Of a stretch of 64,000 nucleotides of DNA, positions 43,278 through 55,974 are shown one piece after another (within the stretch, counting starts at the first letter, position 1; each line of letters starts with the position of its first letter). Both the position numbers and the translations under genes were made by a program. Location: the NCBI GenBank assembly GCA_964017185.1, contig OZ024869.1, forward strand, positions 69,658,315 through 69,722,314, given 5' to 3'. The notes beneath the pieces are model-generated. The model saw nothing but the letters and a program-made list of their open reading frames with translations. It was not told where the DNA came from and did no database searches. The DNA comes from Rugalucina vietnamica. Lineage: Eukaryota; Mollusca; Bivalvia; Lucinida; Lucinidae.

Positions 43278-44042
43278 ATCACACTTCCGGACGATTATTC
43301 CAGCGACACCCCGCCAATCGTGAGATGCGAGACCGATATTTTCCACCCTAATATCGACACAAAGAACACCGAATTCAGGGAAACACAATCCAACGTCTGT
43401 CTGGATTTGTTCAATTCTGGTCAATGGAAGAAAATGTATGGGTTGGAGAACATTGTTGTGGCCCTCGTGTATTTGTTGTATAACCCCAATCTGGACAGTC
43501 CATTGTGTTCCTACTTGAATTTTGACCTTTTAGATTACCAAGGAGATGGGAATGATGGCTTTGAAGACAAAGTTCGAATGTATATGCGGGGTGAGGATAT
43601 TGACGGAATCAAATTCAGCCCAGATTTCCTCAAACAGGACCAGCAACAAGACGAAACTGGTATTGAAGACAACCTTGTAAAATTAGGCATTGACGAAGAA
43701 CCTGTTGATACTGCAGATGAATGCGAGGGTTGTACAATGATGACGGTTGACAGTATCAGTTGGGGAGATGATATTGATATGGGCGAAACGATTCTAGTTC
43801 CCCGCGAGGCGGCTCAGTTGTTTCCAGAAATAAACGATAATCACTTGCCTAATCTAACAACGGTCATAGACAAAAATCATGGAGCCAGAAATTCAATCGG
43901 ACAAAATACTTCCCAGCGGCGCAATAATAGTGCAGTGTCAAGGCTATTTGATAGAATTAGGCAAGGGTTGCCTTTACTTGGACGATTCAGCCTAACCAAT
44001 ACATTTCACCGCCTTAAGCAATCATTTATAAGAAATCAGTGA
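43278..44042 (+). CDS. E2 ubiquitin-like-conjugating enzyme, exon 2 (catalytic core and C-terminal tail)
   Basis: Acceptor TTTTGCAG; phase 0. It encodes residues 57-310: ITLPDDYSSDTPPIVRCETD, then the HPN motif (79-81) and catalytic Cys97 in NVCLDLF. From HPN Asn to Cys there are 16 steps against 8 in ordinary E2s, an 8-residue insertion near the active site. The UBC core ends near residue 135. A tail of about 175 residues follows, first acidic (GWGDDIDMGE-like, actual SISWGDDIDMGETILVP), then basic (SRLFDRIRQGLPLLGRFSL). The family forms a thioester with ubiquitin or a ubiquitin-like protein and passes it on with an E3. The CET...HPNID and NVCL context favours a UBE2M/UBC12-like origin, but orthology is not certain. 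The frame is intact. Confidence 0.85.
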   Translation: MTLPDDYSSDTPPIVRCETDIFHPNIDTKNTEFRETQSNVCLDLFNSGQWKKMYGLENIVVALVYLLYNPNLDSPLCSYLNFDLLDYQGDGNDGFEDKVRMYMRGEDIDGIKFSPDFLKQDQQQDETGIEDNLVKLGIDEEPVDTADECEGCTMMTVDSISWGDDIDMGETILVPREAAQLFPEINDNHLPNLTTVIDKNHGARNSIGQNTSQRRNNSAVSRLFDRIRQGLPLLGRFSLTNTFHRLKQSFIRNQ

Positions 44043-44069
44043 TCATGACACATTCTTTGTCGTGATCTG

Positions 44070-44075
44070 AATAAA
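44070..44075 (+). terminator. Polyadenylation signal of the E2 gene
   Basis: AATAAA 28 bases after the stop codon. Confidence 0.65.
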
Positions 44076-44289
44076 ACATTATACCTTAATGAAGCGCTTG
44101 TTTTGAAGACTTCTTCAACATAACCAGGATTTGTTTGTTTTCCATATTTTAATATACTATTTTGTTCAGTGGTTTAAAGACATTTTGTATAATATTTTAA
44201 TGCGTACCAATGCTTCTTGTGTTAAACTATACTATTTGATCCGCTTTATTTTTGACTCTGTGACATTCTGCTTCTAATGTTTTATCTAA

Positions 44290-44340
44290 AGTGACGTTTA
44301 AGGGGACACACATTTCACGAACATGTTTTCCTGGTGGGTT
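44290..44340 (+). mobile_element. MITE-2 right-end fragment
   Basis: CACATTTCACGAACATGTTT followed by TCCTGG, the family's right terminus. A fragment in opposite orientation lies at 49360-49440, and a loop-side fragment at about 48955-49010. Confidence 0.5.
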
Positions 44341-44425
44341 TGAAATTCAAAGTTCACATTCATTCTTATTGAAAGTATGCTATAAAGTTCTTGCAAAATG
44401 AAAAAGGACTTGACCAATTAATCTG

Positions 44426-47400
44426 GTGCACTTAAAGCCAGATGTACGTAATTGACCTCACGGTAGAATTTTTTTATTTTTTGCATGCGAGTGTATTTTG
44501 ATGTCCTACATACGAAAATGAAAAGAAATTGATACTAGTAAGGGTGCCAGCCATCAGAAAAATGGTAATAGGTGGTCGGAGAGTAGCAAAAATTTCATTC
44601 ATACCCCTGGCAGGGGACCCCATTGGAAGCTTGAAAACCAATGTTTGGTCAATTTTAATTCTTGCAAAAGTGTTGAAATTAACGGATGTATAACGCAACA
44701 CATGACATTGTAAAACATGGTATTCAAGGATGGGGGTGTACATACGAACCAGCTCAACTCGCAACTAATACTTATCTTAGACCGAAGAATTTGCTGTCCT
44801 GTTACAGATTAGATACTGTCATTTCATTCAGTAGTAGGAAATGACAATAAACTCACTTGCATCATTCATAAGGGATATCAATTATAAACTATTTTCTGAC
44901 CCATTCTATCCTTTTTGACCATAATTTGACTAATGTTATAGCTCAGTGATACAATTTCACAATTTCTTTAATGCAATAGGGCTACATATGTACGAAAATC
45001 ATCACAGCTGTATTTTCATGAATATTAATGAAAAAACGTGTCCTTGGTCACCAACAATATGAAAAAAAATGGGTGCCTACATACGAAAATGCTCACATCT
45101 GAGCAGACAATTGTTGTGAAGATGACTAAAATTGAAACCACAGAAATGCATGGATATAGAGCTGTCTTTCCGGTTGTCAATAATGCAAATACTTATTAGT
45201 ACCTTGTATATTTATGATGAATATGTTTAATGGTATATATCAATAAAATCACAAAAATCATTAAATCCCAAAAATAAACTCATTCCAGGCCCAAGCTATC
45301 ATCATGACATACTGTTGTTGCACCACTGATGCCATTTGGCAACTTTACAAATATCAAAGTCCTGTTTTAGAAACATCTCATTTGCATATTCATGATTATT
45401 ATTCATAAAAACCTAAGAAAACTTGAGAAAAAAATGCTAAAAACTGAAAGAGTAAACTTACTAAATCACTTGTATCTGACCTTTAAATTGACACTGGATG
45501 CTGAAAGTGGTATTGAATGAATGCTTAGACTATAAACTGTTGCCTTAAAGTCAAAAAATATGAATCATTTGCTTTTCACTTTCAAGAAAATTAATGTTAA
45601 GGTAAGAATATTGGTTAAAATCACAGAAAAGTTAAAAAGGTACACCTTCAAAATGATTTGTATCTTCACTTCTGATAGCATAAGAGTGCAGAAATTGGTA
45701 GCAAATGGTTGCTTTGAGAATGTACCTTAACTGTGTAATCTGATTTTCTGATCTTATGTCTCATGAATATGAATAAAAACTTCAGAAGTAACAAAAAAGG
45801 TTTGAAAAATGAAGGGATATACCAATTAAATCACTGATATCTCGGATGACCATTGCCTTTGACTGCTGAAAATAACATCAAAGGATAGCTAGGACAATTT
45901 ATTATTGCCATGTGGTCTCTTATACGAATTCTTTGAGATATGGTTTCATTGATATTAAGTAAAACATTTAAACAAATAGAAAATGTCAGACTAGTAAAGA
46001 CTGTCCATCCACAAAAAGCTTGTATTTTGGTTGCTTACTCATATGCTTTGTGGTATATCTGACAACTTGGCAATATAACATTCTTATAGCAATTAGCTGA
46101 TGCTATTTTGAGCACCAGTAGAGACATAGGAGATTTTGTTGGGTTATCCAGTTTACATTTCAGCATTGTTTCTCTCATTCCTGGAGTTCTCATTAAATTC
46201 ATGAAACAAACATTCATATGATTTGATCATAAGATTACATGGTTAAAGAGTATTTGTCCTGGCAATCAGTTTATACCAATTTCAGCTCCATATGGCTATC
46301 AGTAGCCAATATACATAGTGGTTAAGTAGGTATATCCCACTTAATTCTTCCACAATTTTTCTCCAGTATCTAAAGATTTCATTAAAACTCATGAAATCCA
46401 AAAAGTCAAATGGCTTGCATATTATAGTACATGCTTATTGAAAACTGCCCTAGCAGTTGTTTGGTACCATTTTCAGCACAGTAAGGATTTTGGTGCTTGA
46501 GTTCTATGTCATTTTGCAGGTATATTCGCTTAATTCTTCTGAGGTGTTTTCTCCATTTTTAATTTTCAAAAAATAATCATGAAGATTATATTTCTATAAA
46601 GCTAGAGGGCAACAGTACATTGCATTAATCATCTGTTTGATACCACTATAAGCAATCTAGGTCTATAAACAGCCCAAGCACAAAACTTAGTTATTTTGTA
46701 GGTACATCCTTTATTTTCTGCGATTTCCTAAGTTTTATTCGTATTGATTAGGATGCAAATTAAATGGTTTGCTTATTAAGTATTAAGGAAAAAGTGCTAC
46801 GCCCATGGATGCATTTGATGAAGATTAGTTTGGGGTCACTTCAACTGATGTTTTGTTCAAGATGAAGCATCTTCTCTGCTCTACATATATTTCAGCATTA
46901 GAAAGGCAGTATTTGAATACCCTTTATTCTATACATAGATTCATAGGCATGATTTTTAGAAATGAATAAGTAATATGTTGTTTTATTTACATTAAAGACT
47001 TTCAATTACTCAAAAGAAACATAAAGTCATCACATTGTTTTGAAATATAACATGTAGACAGCGACCTTCTTTATTCATAATATGTAATGTTACATGTGTT
47101 ACATTATTCAGTAAGATCTCTGAGCCTCGGTTCTTTGTAACAGTCACAACAGTTGTTCAAAGCTTTGTTACCCAACTATCGAGGAAGCATCAAAATCATA
47201 AGATATAACCACTATTCCAAAGAAATACATGTAACATGTTATAGGTAAATAGTAATACATCATTTGGCATATGAGACTGGGGTTAGGCTGCTGAATACTT
47301 CATTTTAGACAATGCATATATAAGAAAGAAAAAATAAATCGTGCGTGTCATTTGAACATGGTAATATGAAATAAATATCTTGTTTTTGGCAAAATGCATA

Positions 47401-49214
47401 GAACACCCGCAAAAGTGAATGACGCCTCGTAAAATTGTGTTTTTCAAAGGATATTTTAATTTACATAACATGTAAACATTACAGTCAGTGGAGGTCAGAA
47501 GTTTGTTCAAAGAGCTTTAATAAGAGTATGTAACATAGACATGCAGAATGCAGATTTTATGAGTAACGTGAGTAAAATGATAAAGTGCTGTCATTTTTCT
47601 GTAGCTCAAACAGTCATATCATATTTTCATTTTTACCAGTAATGTATGTAACGGCATATTACATGATAATGCCCCGATGCTGAGAGTGCAAACTTCTCTT
47701 ATTCAACCAAGCTTGAGTTTTCTCTAAGATAAATGCTTTTAAATCTTTGCCTACTTGTACCTTTTTATATTGTCCAAAGACAGTACTCAACACCAGTTCC
47801 AGCAAAAAATGACCAACCAAAGTGATATTATGAAGCTAATTATTTGTTTTGAGCCTTACCTATTGACAAATTAACTCTGTTACATACGTTACATGTCACA
47901 AAAAGTTAAAAAAAAATGGCCAAACACATAAATTTTGTAAAAACATATTTTGCTAGCTTCGTTTTCGAAGATATTGGCTTTAAGGTTTTTTAAAATGAAT
48001 TTTCAAGTTGACGGGTCACTATAGAATGACGCAAATACAGGGATTTATTCTGTTTATAATGTTACACTATCGACAATTATTTATACTGTAAGGATCTATA
48101 GCCTTCCATTATCTTAAAATAGTCTATTACTTTCTAAAGTTTAATGCAGAATCAAACAATTAGGCAAAGTGAACCAATGAACAAAAGACTATAATTTACA
48201 ATTCAAAATAAAATTTTAGACATCTCTTAAAGATGGCGTAGTTACGTCCTTAAAGCGTAACTTATGTAACTTTATTTTTGTTTTAAAAAGCATATTCAAG
48301 TCTGACTAGCAACTATATGTAATTACTAACAGCTGCAATGAAAACATATTGCATGAACATGAAAATAGGCAATATATTTATGGTTTGGGAATCTGCTGGC
48401 TGTACTAGAAGTCACGGATCAAATAAGCTAGGGTACGCCATTTTAACCCACAATAAAAGTACTTTTGCAAGACCGAAAAAAATTAAAACATTGGTTTTCA
48501 TACTTCTCAAAGACAGTACTAAACAACTATACAAAGGAAATTTTTGCTAAACAGGTGGCCACCTAAAGTGTATTTTTGGTGGCTTTTTCGCGTCTGACAC
48601 CCTCACTATACCGTTCCGAGCTTGTTTTCGAGATATCGGCCTTCAAAATCGTCAAATTTGAGAGCGAAAATACATTGACGTCAACGTAAAATGCGATTTT
48701 TAGACCCCCTTTTTGTTAATTTTCTTGATATATTTCAAAAAATCCACGGTAGGATTTTTTAAAAAACTAATATGCATTAGAGAAATTCCTGAACTACATA
48801 TAGATAACGAGAAAGTCCTTAGTTACCGGATTCGTTTTCCTGCTATAGGCGTGCAAAGAGAGGTAGTCGTTGCTGAATTCAATACATTTTACGCGCGACG
48901 TCGATTTAGCGCCAAAATTTCTGACACTATTGCTGACTGTCGCAGAAATGTTGTTTTCTTCGGGATAACATGTCCACAATGTATATTTTGAGCAAAAATA
49001 ATAAATAATATCAAACTTTTTTTTACATTTCTGAAGTCCTCTGCATAATTGTATGGATATAGTTTCGTATTCCGTACGTAAACTGACGCTAGAAATGACG
49101 TTTCGAGCGAAAACTGACGTTACAAATGCGGCGTAAAAATGACGTTTCGACCCTTAGATACGCACGTTCCTTTGAGCGCCTTTAATTACGTACATCTGTC
49201 TTTAAGTCACTGAG
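44426..49214. other. AT-rich 4.8-kb segment bounded by inverted repeats; no gene recognised
   Basis: ACTTAAAGCCAGATGTACGT at about 44429 is the inverse of ACGTACATCTGTCTTTAAGT at about 49187. The inside is AT-rich and seems to hold diverged units of roughly 180-200 bp. Examples are AAATCACTTGTATCTGACC, AAATGATTTGTATCTTCAC and AAATCACTGATATCTCGGA near 45465, 45650 and 45825. No frame longer than about 95 codons looks coding. It may be an old DNA transposon or a decayed tandem array. Confidence 0.4.
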
Positions 49215-49359
49215 AATAGCGTTCACGTCATTTACTTGCCCTTTACCTTGTTTTCAGCTAGACGGGGTTTTCAAGAAATACCACGAAGAACCAACCAATG
49301 TCTACTGAGGACTCCGATGTAGTTTGGCGTATTTTGGTCATATATGGCCAAAGATACAT

Positions 49360-49440
49360 ATCAGGAAAGCATGTCCATGAAAAGTATACCCTTTGAACTC
49401 CACTTTTATATTGTAAAACTAGGGTTTTCAGGGATATACA
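49360..49440 (-). mobile_element. MITE-2 end fragment, inverted
   Basis: ATATCAGGAAAGCATGTCC, then CTCCACTTTTATATTGTAAA and ACTAGGGTTTTCAGGGAT, the inverse of the family right part. Confidence 0.5.
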
Positions 49441-49917
49441 GGGCGTTAAGAAAGTTCGAAGACATCATTCAAAAGAACACTTAGTATTTAATAAAGCATT
49501 TAGATGTCATAATATACTGTTATTTTAATTTTGAAAGTATGACATTGAAGGTAGAATAAACAAAACTTTGTTTTATATCAAACTGATAATAAAATCATAT
49601 GTGGCAATAATCGACCGCTGTCATAAAAAGCAAAATGCTGTTTTAATCAGTGCTTGTCTGAGAAACCGTTTAAATTTCCTATACCAGTGGATTCATATTG
49701 AACACATTGATTACAAACATTGTCAAGAATCTATTTATGCTAATTGGAGTTATCATTTCCTATAGTCTCGTAAATTTTCTGGAATTGCTGAACAAAGTCT
49801 TAGGATACCCCCATCCTTGAAATAGGCCACAAATAGTAAGGGGTGTAGGTAAATAGTCTATGGACATTTAAAACTGCGTGGTCATTGTTATTTCTTTCTT
49901 TCTAATATAATGCTACT

Positions 49918-50285
49918 AATTCTAACACACCTCGCCTATATAGCCAATGGTAAAAAACGCGTTATATTGTGCAACAATTTCACTGGGCGAATAAGCGTGA
50001 CGTTACTTTGCGGCATTTGTGACGTCAGCTATCCCACAAAGCAGCGTTAGACGTTAAAAAGTCGTTTTAGCGCACAACAAACGTAATAAGTGTGTGTAAA
50101 TACCAGCATTACAGGCAAATATTTGGCGGGATATCTGCAATGCAATGGCGGAAAGCTGAACGATATCGACGTTTTCGGCACCATTTACTCCGTTTATTGT
50201 GTGTTAGAATCGAAATAGATCAGCTCAAGTGCGTGGATTGTTGGGTAATAATTCACTGTTTGTCGGTCAGTTGTCTATTTCTTAA
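49918..50285 (+). mobile_element. Repeat K, copy 1 (foldback half)
   Basis: About 360 bp nearly identical to 58901-59257, from ATTCTAACACACCTCGCC to TTGTCGGTCAGTTGT. It contains a CRE-like GTGACGTCAGC. Copy 2 retains an inverted arm that copy 1 lacks. Confidence 0.75.
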
Positions 50286-50613
50286 ATATGTTTTGACATA
50301 TTTTGATGACGTCCCTTCCTTTTCTTTGAACAAAACTTAATGAACAATATATTGTACCTTAGCCTGTCCCTCACATTCGTCAGCATGAAATTTTGCGATA
50401 AAAACTTCATTTTTTTTAATATAACATACACATGCAGTAGTTTATTTAGGTGTGCATGGTAATATTTGATACACGGGTGTGTATTGTTGTTATTTACAGT
50501 TTCAGTGCCAGTACAATTGTTATATTGTCATCGGAATTCTCAAATTTCCGTCATTTTACCCTAGTTTTGGTTCTTTTTGGGGTCAAACTTAATGTATGAT
50601 AAATTTTACGGAG

Positions 50614-53600
50614 TGGCTATTACCAGTCAACTGTCAGTAGCCAAAAAAACGTTAAAATGGCTATTACCAGTCAACTGTCACTAGCCAAAAAAACGTTAAA
50701 ATGGCTATTACCAGTCAACTGTCACTAGCCGAAAAACGTTGAAATGGCTATTTACAGTCAAATTCAAAAATAATAATTTACTTAGTACGTAGTAACATGT
50801 TCTGACAAACTTGGGACTGAAACTATGTTTCATTAGATCTAAGCCTTACGTATATGTATTTTTTAATATTTTATTTAATTATATGAACTCATTTATTGAC
50901 AATGCAATACAATTTTTTTATATATTAGTTATGATATTTACGTTGCTCTTGTTTCGTTGGTTGCATGTTGAGGACCATGCAACATTGACTTTCATAATGA
51001 GACGTTGATTTGTTTTTCTTCATCTCACCAATGCAAACTGAATGCTGAAAAAATGACTTGTCACCTACAATTTAAAATGACTATTTTTTTACTAAAAACT
51101 TGATAGAATTATAAAGATGAATGCATGCTTTAGTTTTGAAAGAAAGAGCAAATAGTATTTTTGTTTTCATTTATAGTTCAAACTAATTGTACATGTTTAT
51201 ATGTATGTGCATAAGAATTTTGCAATTGCAGACTGACAAAAAATACTTTAACATGCTAACTTGCTGCAACGTTTATGAGTACCGCATCAAATATTTTGTA
51301 AAAAAATCATAACATGCGCGCGCGTGTGCTTGCGTGTGTGTTGCCAAATTGTAAAAAAAAGTATAGACGGCAGGCAGTGTGTCCTATTCGACATCGAATC
51401 CGAGATTGCGCTCGACTACCATGTCCGCACATTACCTAAGCTTGTTTATGAACATATTTATACGATCAGTCTTCCTCTTTCCCTGATCCAAGATCGGTGG
51501 TATGATGTGCACTAAGTATTGGCAATCTGCTAAGATAAAGGTTTTGTTTGAGTTGATGGTTAAAGTGCCAGTCAACAGCTAAGGTCATGTCGGGACGCTG
51601 CCTTTTATGGGACTTTTACCCAACATGATGATGACATACAACAAGTGCTTGAAATATAACCATCCAACTAAGCCACAATAGGTTTATACGTATGGCCTGA
51701 CATGAACCACTTTTCCTGGCCAGTATCAGACCAGTCAGCCAGTAGTGTATTAGCTTTGCCTAGAGGCACACACAGTCCATCTATTTCTTTAGGCCCTAAT
51801 GGTTGGGCACCCATAAGTGCGGCCATGATAAGTGACCGTTACGGCATCACATTAGCTGTTGACCAAGAAAGTACTACAGGTATATCTGACTTGGTCGGCT
51901 TTTTCTGAATAAGTCTGGAGGTTTTTTATGTTTTAGGTTTTGTAACCAAAGTAGACCATGCCAATTATGTTATCATTTGAAGCAACATGGTGTATCGAAC
52001 GTCTTCTTTTTGTGGGTCCTTTCCTGATTCAATGACACCTTTTCTATATGCGATCGCATCAGCAAACTGTAGAACCGCGTCATAATAAAAGGCCTTCGGG
52101 ATTTCTGATTAGCTCTAAAGCCGGACAGGACAGACACAGTAATATATGGCGGTTTGAAAATCAATATTAATAGACAATGCATTGTGCTTCCAAGCGATTA
52201 CTTATGAAACAAATCGGTATGTACTAAACTTATGAAACGGAGCTGTAGTTGTGTACACTCTGTAATATAAGAACCCTTTAAAATAGCTCTATGAAACTAC
52301 ATAGGAATATCAATCAGCATTTGTCGATTTGCAGAATTTAATAACTGTATTCTGGGTTGCATGTTTTTGGAGCTATGGCCCTTACATCAGCGACAATGCG
52401 CAGAACACCGTGAAAAATCATAATTCTTGAATACTGAATATGTTTGCACTTAGAAAGGGGGAGACATCAGTTTTCGCAGAAAACACATTCTAGTAGGGCA
52501 CATGGTATTAATACTAGGAACAAGATAGGCAGTGCATTTATTAAGTCTATGATTTACTAGGCAAAATATTTGAAATTCGTATTTTACGTATTTCGTTTTC
52601 TTTGGGTTTTGATTATTACAGTTTTGTGGTGTTTACATAATATAATGTAATTTTAAGTGGTATAGGACACAAACAAAATTATGAGACTGTTGAATCTGTA
52701 TCGTTTACATGCATGTTTCGTCTTGTTAAAATCTTGTTACTTGTTTTGAAGGTGAATTAAATATAACATTGGTTTGCTTCTTCCAAACACCGACTTCCGT
52801 GTTACATGAACATGCTACTCTTAAAATGGTTCAAAGATATTCGATTCTACTTTCTAAATTATACGTAAAGAGACACATGCTACAATTAAGCGTCCAACTA
52901 CGAAAAATGCGAGCAGCGAAGACACTATCTGCACGTTTGGGCTTGAATATAACCAACACAAACCAGGCATGCTTGTTCATATTTGTCAAAACATATATTA
53001 GTAGCATTGACTGGGAACTGACACTTCGCATTGCCCTAGATACATGTACATCAACTAGAGGAACGAACTGCGCTGATTTCTGCGTTATGATTTAGTCATG
53101 TATACTCTCAATATTTCAAGACATTCTTTCTCTCCTGCTTTGCAATACGAGCTGCTGCCAATTCGTGATCTATTTGCTGGTAATCCCCGAACGGTTTGTA
53201 CAGGAACAGTGTGGTTGGTATAGCAGAACACCCGGACATGAGATCAGCTGTTAACCGTGGTTAGCAATGCATTTATTCAAAAATAAACATTAATTCAAAT
53301 TTCAGCCTGGCCGTCATATGACTTGAGTTTAGCCGAAACCCATGAGGACTGGGTTCCGTCATTGGAGACTGAATTAATTTGTCACATCTTATTGGTGAAA
53401 AGAAGATTAGAGCCAAACTACAAAACACTTTTCAAGCAATAATAAAATTTCAAGTCTGACTGTAAATAGCCATTTTAACGTTTTTTGGCTAGTGACAGTT
53501 GACTGGTAATAGCCATTTTAACGTTTTTTGGCTGCTGCCAGTTGACTGTAAATAGCCATTTTAACGTTTTTTGGCTAGTGACAGTTGACTGGTAATAGCC

Positions 53601-53642
53601 ATTTTAACGTTTTTTGGCTGCTGACAGTTGACTGTAAATAGA
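50614..53642. mobile_element. 3-kb element with terminal inverted arrays of a 44-bp tandem repeat
   Basis: The left side has three and a half units of TGGCTATTACCAGTCAACTG plus CACTAGCCAAAAAAACGTTA (50614-50764). The right side has about four and a half units in the inverse orientation (53457-53642). On the right, units alternate GACTGTAAATAGCC and GACTGGTAATAGCC, making an 88-bp dimer pattern. The 2.7-kb interior is AT-rich with short frames only. One (51336-51440) reads CVLPNCKKKYRRQAVC and has more Cys residues after it; it is not assigned. Confidence 0.6.
52440..52494 (+). mobile_element. Solo right end of HLE family 4
   Basis: AAGGGGGAGACATCAG, the hairpin GTTTTCGCAGAAAAC and the end ATTCTAGT match the end at 21929. 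No left end is nearby. Confidence 0.65.
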
Positions 53643-54164
53643 CTCTTCCTAAATTTTAACCACACAGTCTACAAAATGGACATTATTAACAATTCTGTTT
53701 ACTTTACAGACATTAATACATAATATGATATATTTTATATAAGTTATTTGCTTCATATTTCATTTCCGTTAAGTTTTGATTACCCCTACCTCCTATCAAA
53801 ACACTCACAGCTTTTCTGTTCGTAAATCATTTGTTTTATCATGTTCTGAACTGCCTGAAAATAACTATTATGTTCATGATAATGTTAAGCACAGTGACTA
53901 TCACTTAAAGTTATTCTATGATCCCTGATTTATATTGTGGATGTTTTAAATTATGTTTAATGCACCACCCCCTTTTACAGAGAATGCGACAAGCCATGGC
54001 ACCCTGCCTTAGAACCTGTATTGTAAACCAGTCAAAACAAAAGTTGTAGAAGTTCTGTTATACTGTGCAAACTGATGTTAAAATGTGTTTTAAGTGTGCA
54101 GATTTTTGAGATTGTGTGGTCATTCATTGTCAAGTTATATGGAATATTGCAATGTCTTCGAACT

Positions 54165-54425
54165 TTCCTATTGTTCTTATTTTTATACAAAACATAGATT
54201 GTTGGTAAAACACGTTACAACCGCTTCGCCGAGGCGGTTCGGCGAGGCGGTTCTAACGTGTACCCACAATAAATGTTTTGAGCAAAAAATATCAAACATT
54301 TTCCAATGAATTTTTTTACAGCTTAAAAATTATTTGTATAGTCGCATGGGCGATTATTCATACGATCATCTTAACATTTCCTATATAAAAGTGGGGTTCA
54401 AGGGGGTGTACCTACGAAATCAGAC
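54165..54425 (+). mobile_element. MITE-2 copy
   Basis: A central hairpin with GAGGCGGTTCTAACGTGTAC and its inverse, an extra GAGGCGGTTCGGC duplication in the loop, and the right part ATATAAAAGTGGGGTTCAAG. Confidence 0.7.
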
Positions 54426-54749
54426 ATATCTTACATGTACAAGCTATTATCCTTTACATGTGAATATGGTATCAGGTTAAGGTTTAGGCTTAAAGTTTAA
54501 ACTTGGAAACTTGGAAAAGGCGTACGAGCTTTCTTCTGTGGCATCGAGTCTGTCCTGGATGTCTTAAAGGACGACGGAAGCCATATCGACACCGGAGCAT
54601 GCTGAACTGGTGAGCCAATAAGACAACTACAACAAACTTTCCCCTACTCGAAATGAACATCATTTTTGCGTATTTATGCATGTTAATGGTCATTTATAAG
54701 TACGTCTACAGTCAATCATATACGACTAAAACTGTTTATTTATTACAAA

Positions 54750-55012
54750 ATGGGTTGTAGACAGCTAGAATATCCCATTTTGTAAAAAATAGTTTTGTTA
54801 CATTTTGGACCGACAGCGTCGACAGCGACAAACTGCTCAAAATGTAACTGTTGTTACATTGTTACATTTTAGGTCGATAGGTACTCTATCGACCCAAAAT
54901 GTAACAAAAAAATGTTACATTATTGTTACATTTCTGGTCGTCGTTGTCGGCCCAAAATGTAACAAACTGCCCAAAATGTAACAATTGTTACATTCCTGGT
55001 TGCAACATACCA
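54750..55012. repeat. Cluster of TGTTACATTTT / AAAATGTAACA motifs in both orientations
   Basis: About ten copies of a 10-12-bp motif in direct and inverted orientation, joined by CGACAGCG-, GGTCGATAG- and CTGCCC-type spacers. The motifs can pair into several competing hairpins. No coding frame. Confidence 0.7.
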
Positions 55013-55137
55013 TGCGTAAGATAAAGTAGTCCTTGTTTATTATTTATTTATTTAGTTAGTTAATTAGTTAGTTATGTATTTATTGAATATTAGAGTATGC
55101 TTCTCAGTAAATAAAACTGTATTTTGTTTTGTTTTGC

Positions 55138-55145
55138 TTTTCTCT

Positions 55146-55180
<35 letters not shown>
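55138..55180. repeat. (TC)n(TG)n microsatellite
   Basis: Short TC run followed by about 17 TG units. Confidence 0.95.
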
Positions 55181-55181
<1 letters not shown>

Positions 55182-55412
55182 TGTTGATGAAGTTTTTTGT
55201 GGCGCGATCCAATTAGCGACTTTGTCTTTTATGTTAAAGGAGCCTACAGCGTAGGGCCATGACGTACATGAAATCACTGGATATTGTAACAATGGCTGAG
55301 AAGATTCATTAAAACAATTATAGCGATCCAGCTGTGTTCCCATTATACATGTATCAAGGATGATCTGGTTTTATTGAACTATTGAAATGCATAGTAAGCA
55401 ATGATATTTTCT

Positions 55413-55448
55413 AAAAAAAAAAAAAAAAAAAAAAAAAAGAAAAAAAAG
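55413..55448. repeat. Poly(A) tract
   Basis: About 26 A residues, then G-interrupted A runs. No retroelement body was recognised directly upstream. Confidence 0.85.
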
Positions 55449-55974
55449 AAAATACTTTACTTTAATAATCTCTTTATATATGGAAAAAAAACGTATTTGG
55501 CACAAGTGCCAATCTTCCATATGGCCTTCCAGTGAATGTCTATTATCGAACAGTTTTTGTTATTTTTCAGACGTACCACATTATGACACAGTCAATAAAA
55601 AGAATGATAATTTATTGTAACATGTTTTCGAGCTAATACAATTCACAAATACAAGTTACAAGTCCTTAATAACAAAACAAAATAGGCTTAGTGCCTAAAA
55701 TTTACTATAATGCCCGCCATCTTTTCTTTTTCAAAATGCCCACATATTTGCAGCTCTTTTATTAATACGCCATTATACTGTTGCAGAAAATAGTGACTTT
55801 CTTCATTTATTTTAGGATTCCAGGAACTTGCTTTTATGAGATGCCATAGAATTTTTTCAAAATCTCAAGTTACAGGCCAAAGCAAATGAATTTTATTGCA
55901 TTCGAAAAATCAGATTCTGTTGTATTTAGAGATATAAAGTTTTGATAAATTCAGACAATTATATATAGCCTATG

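Noticed and set aside
52769..53095. 108-codon frame inside the tandem-TIR element
   Set aside because: No family resemblance and no second copy to test conservation; left unassigned.
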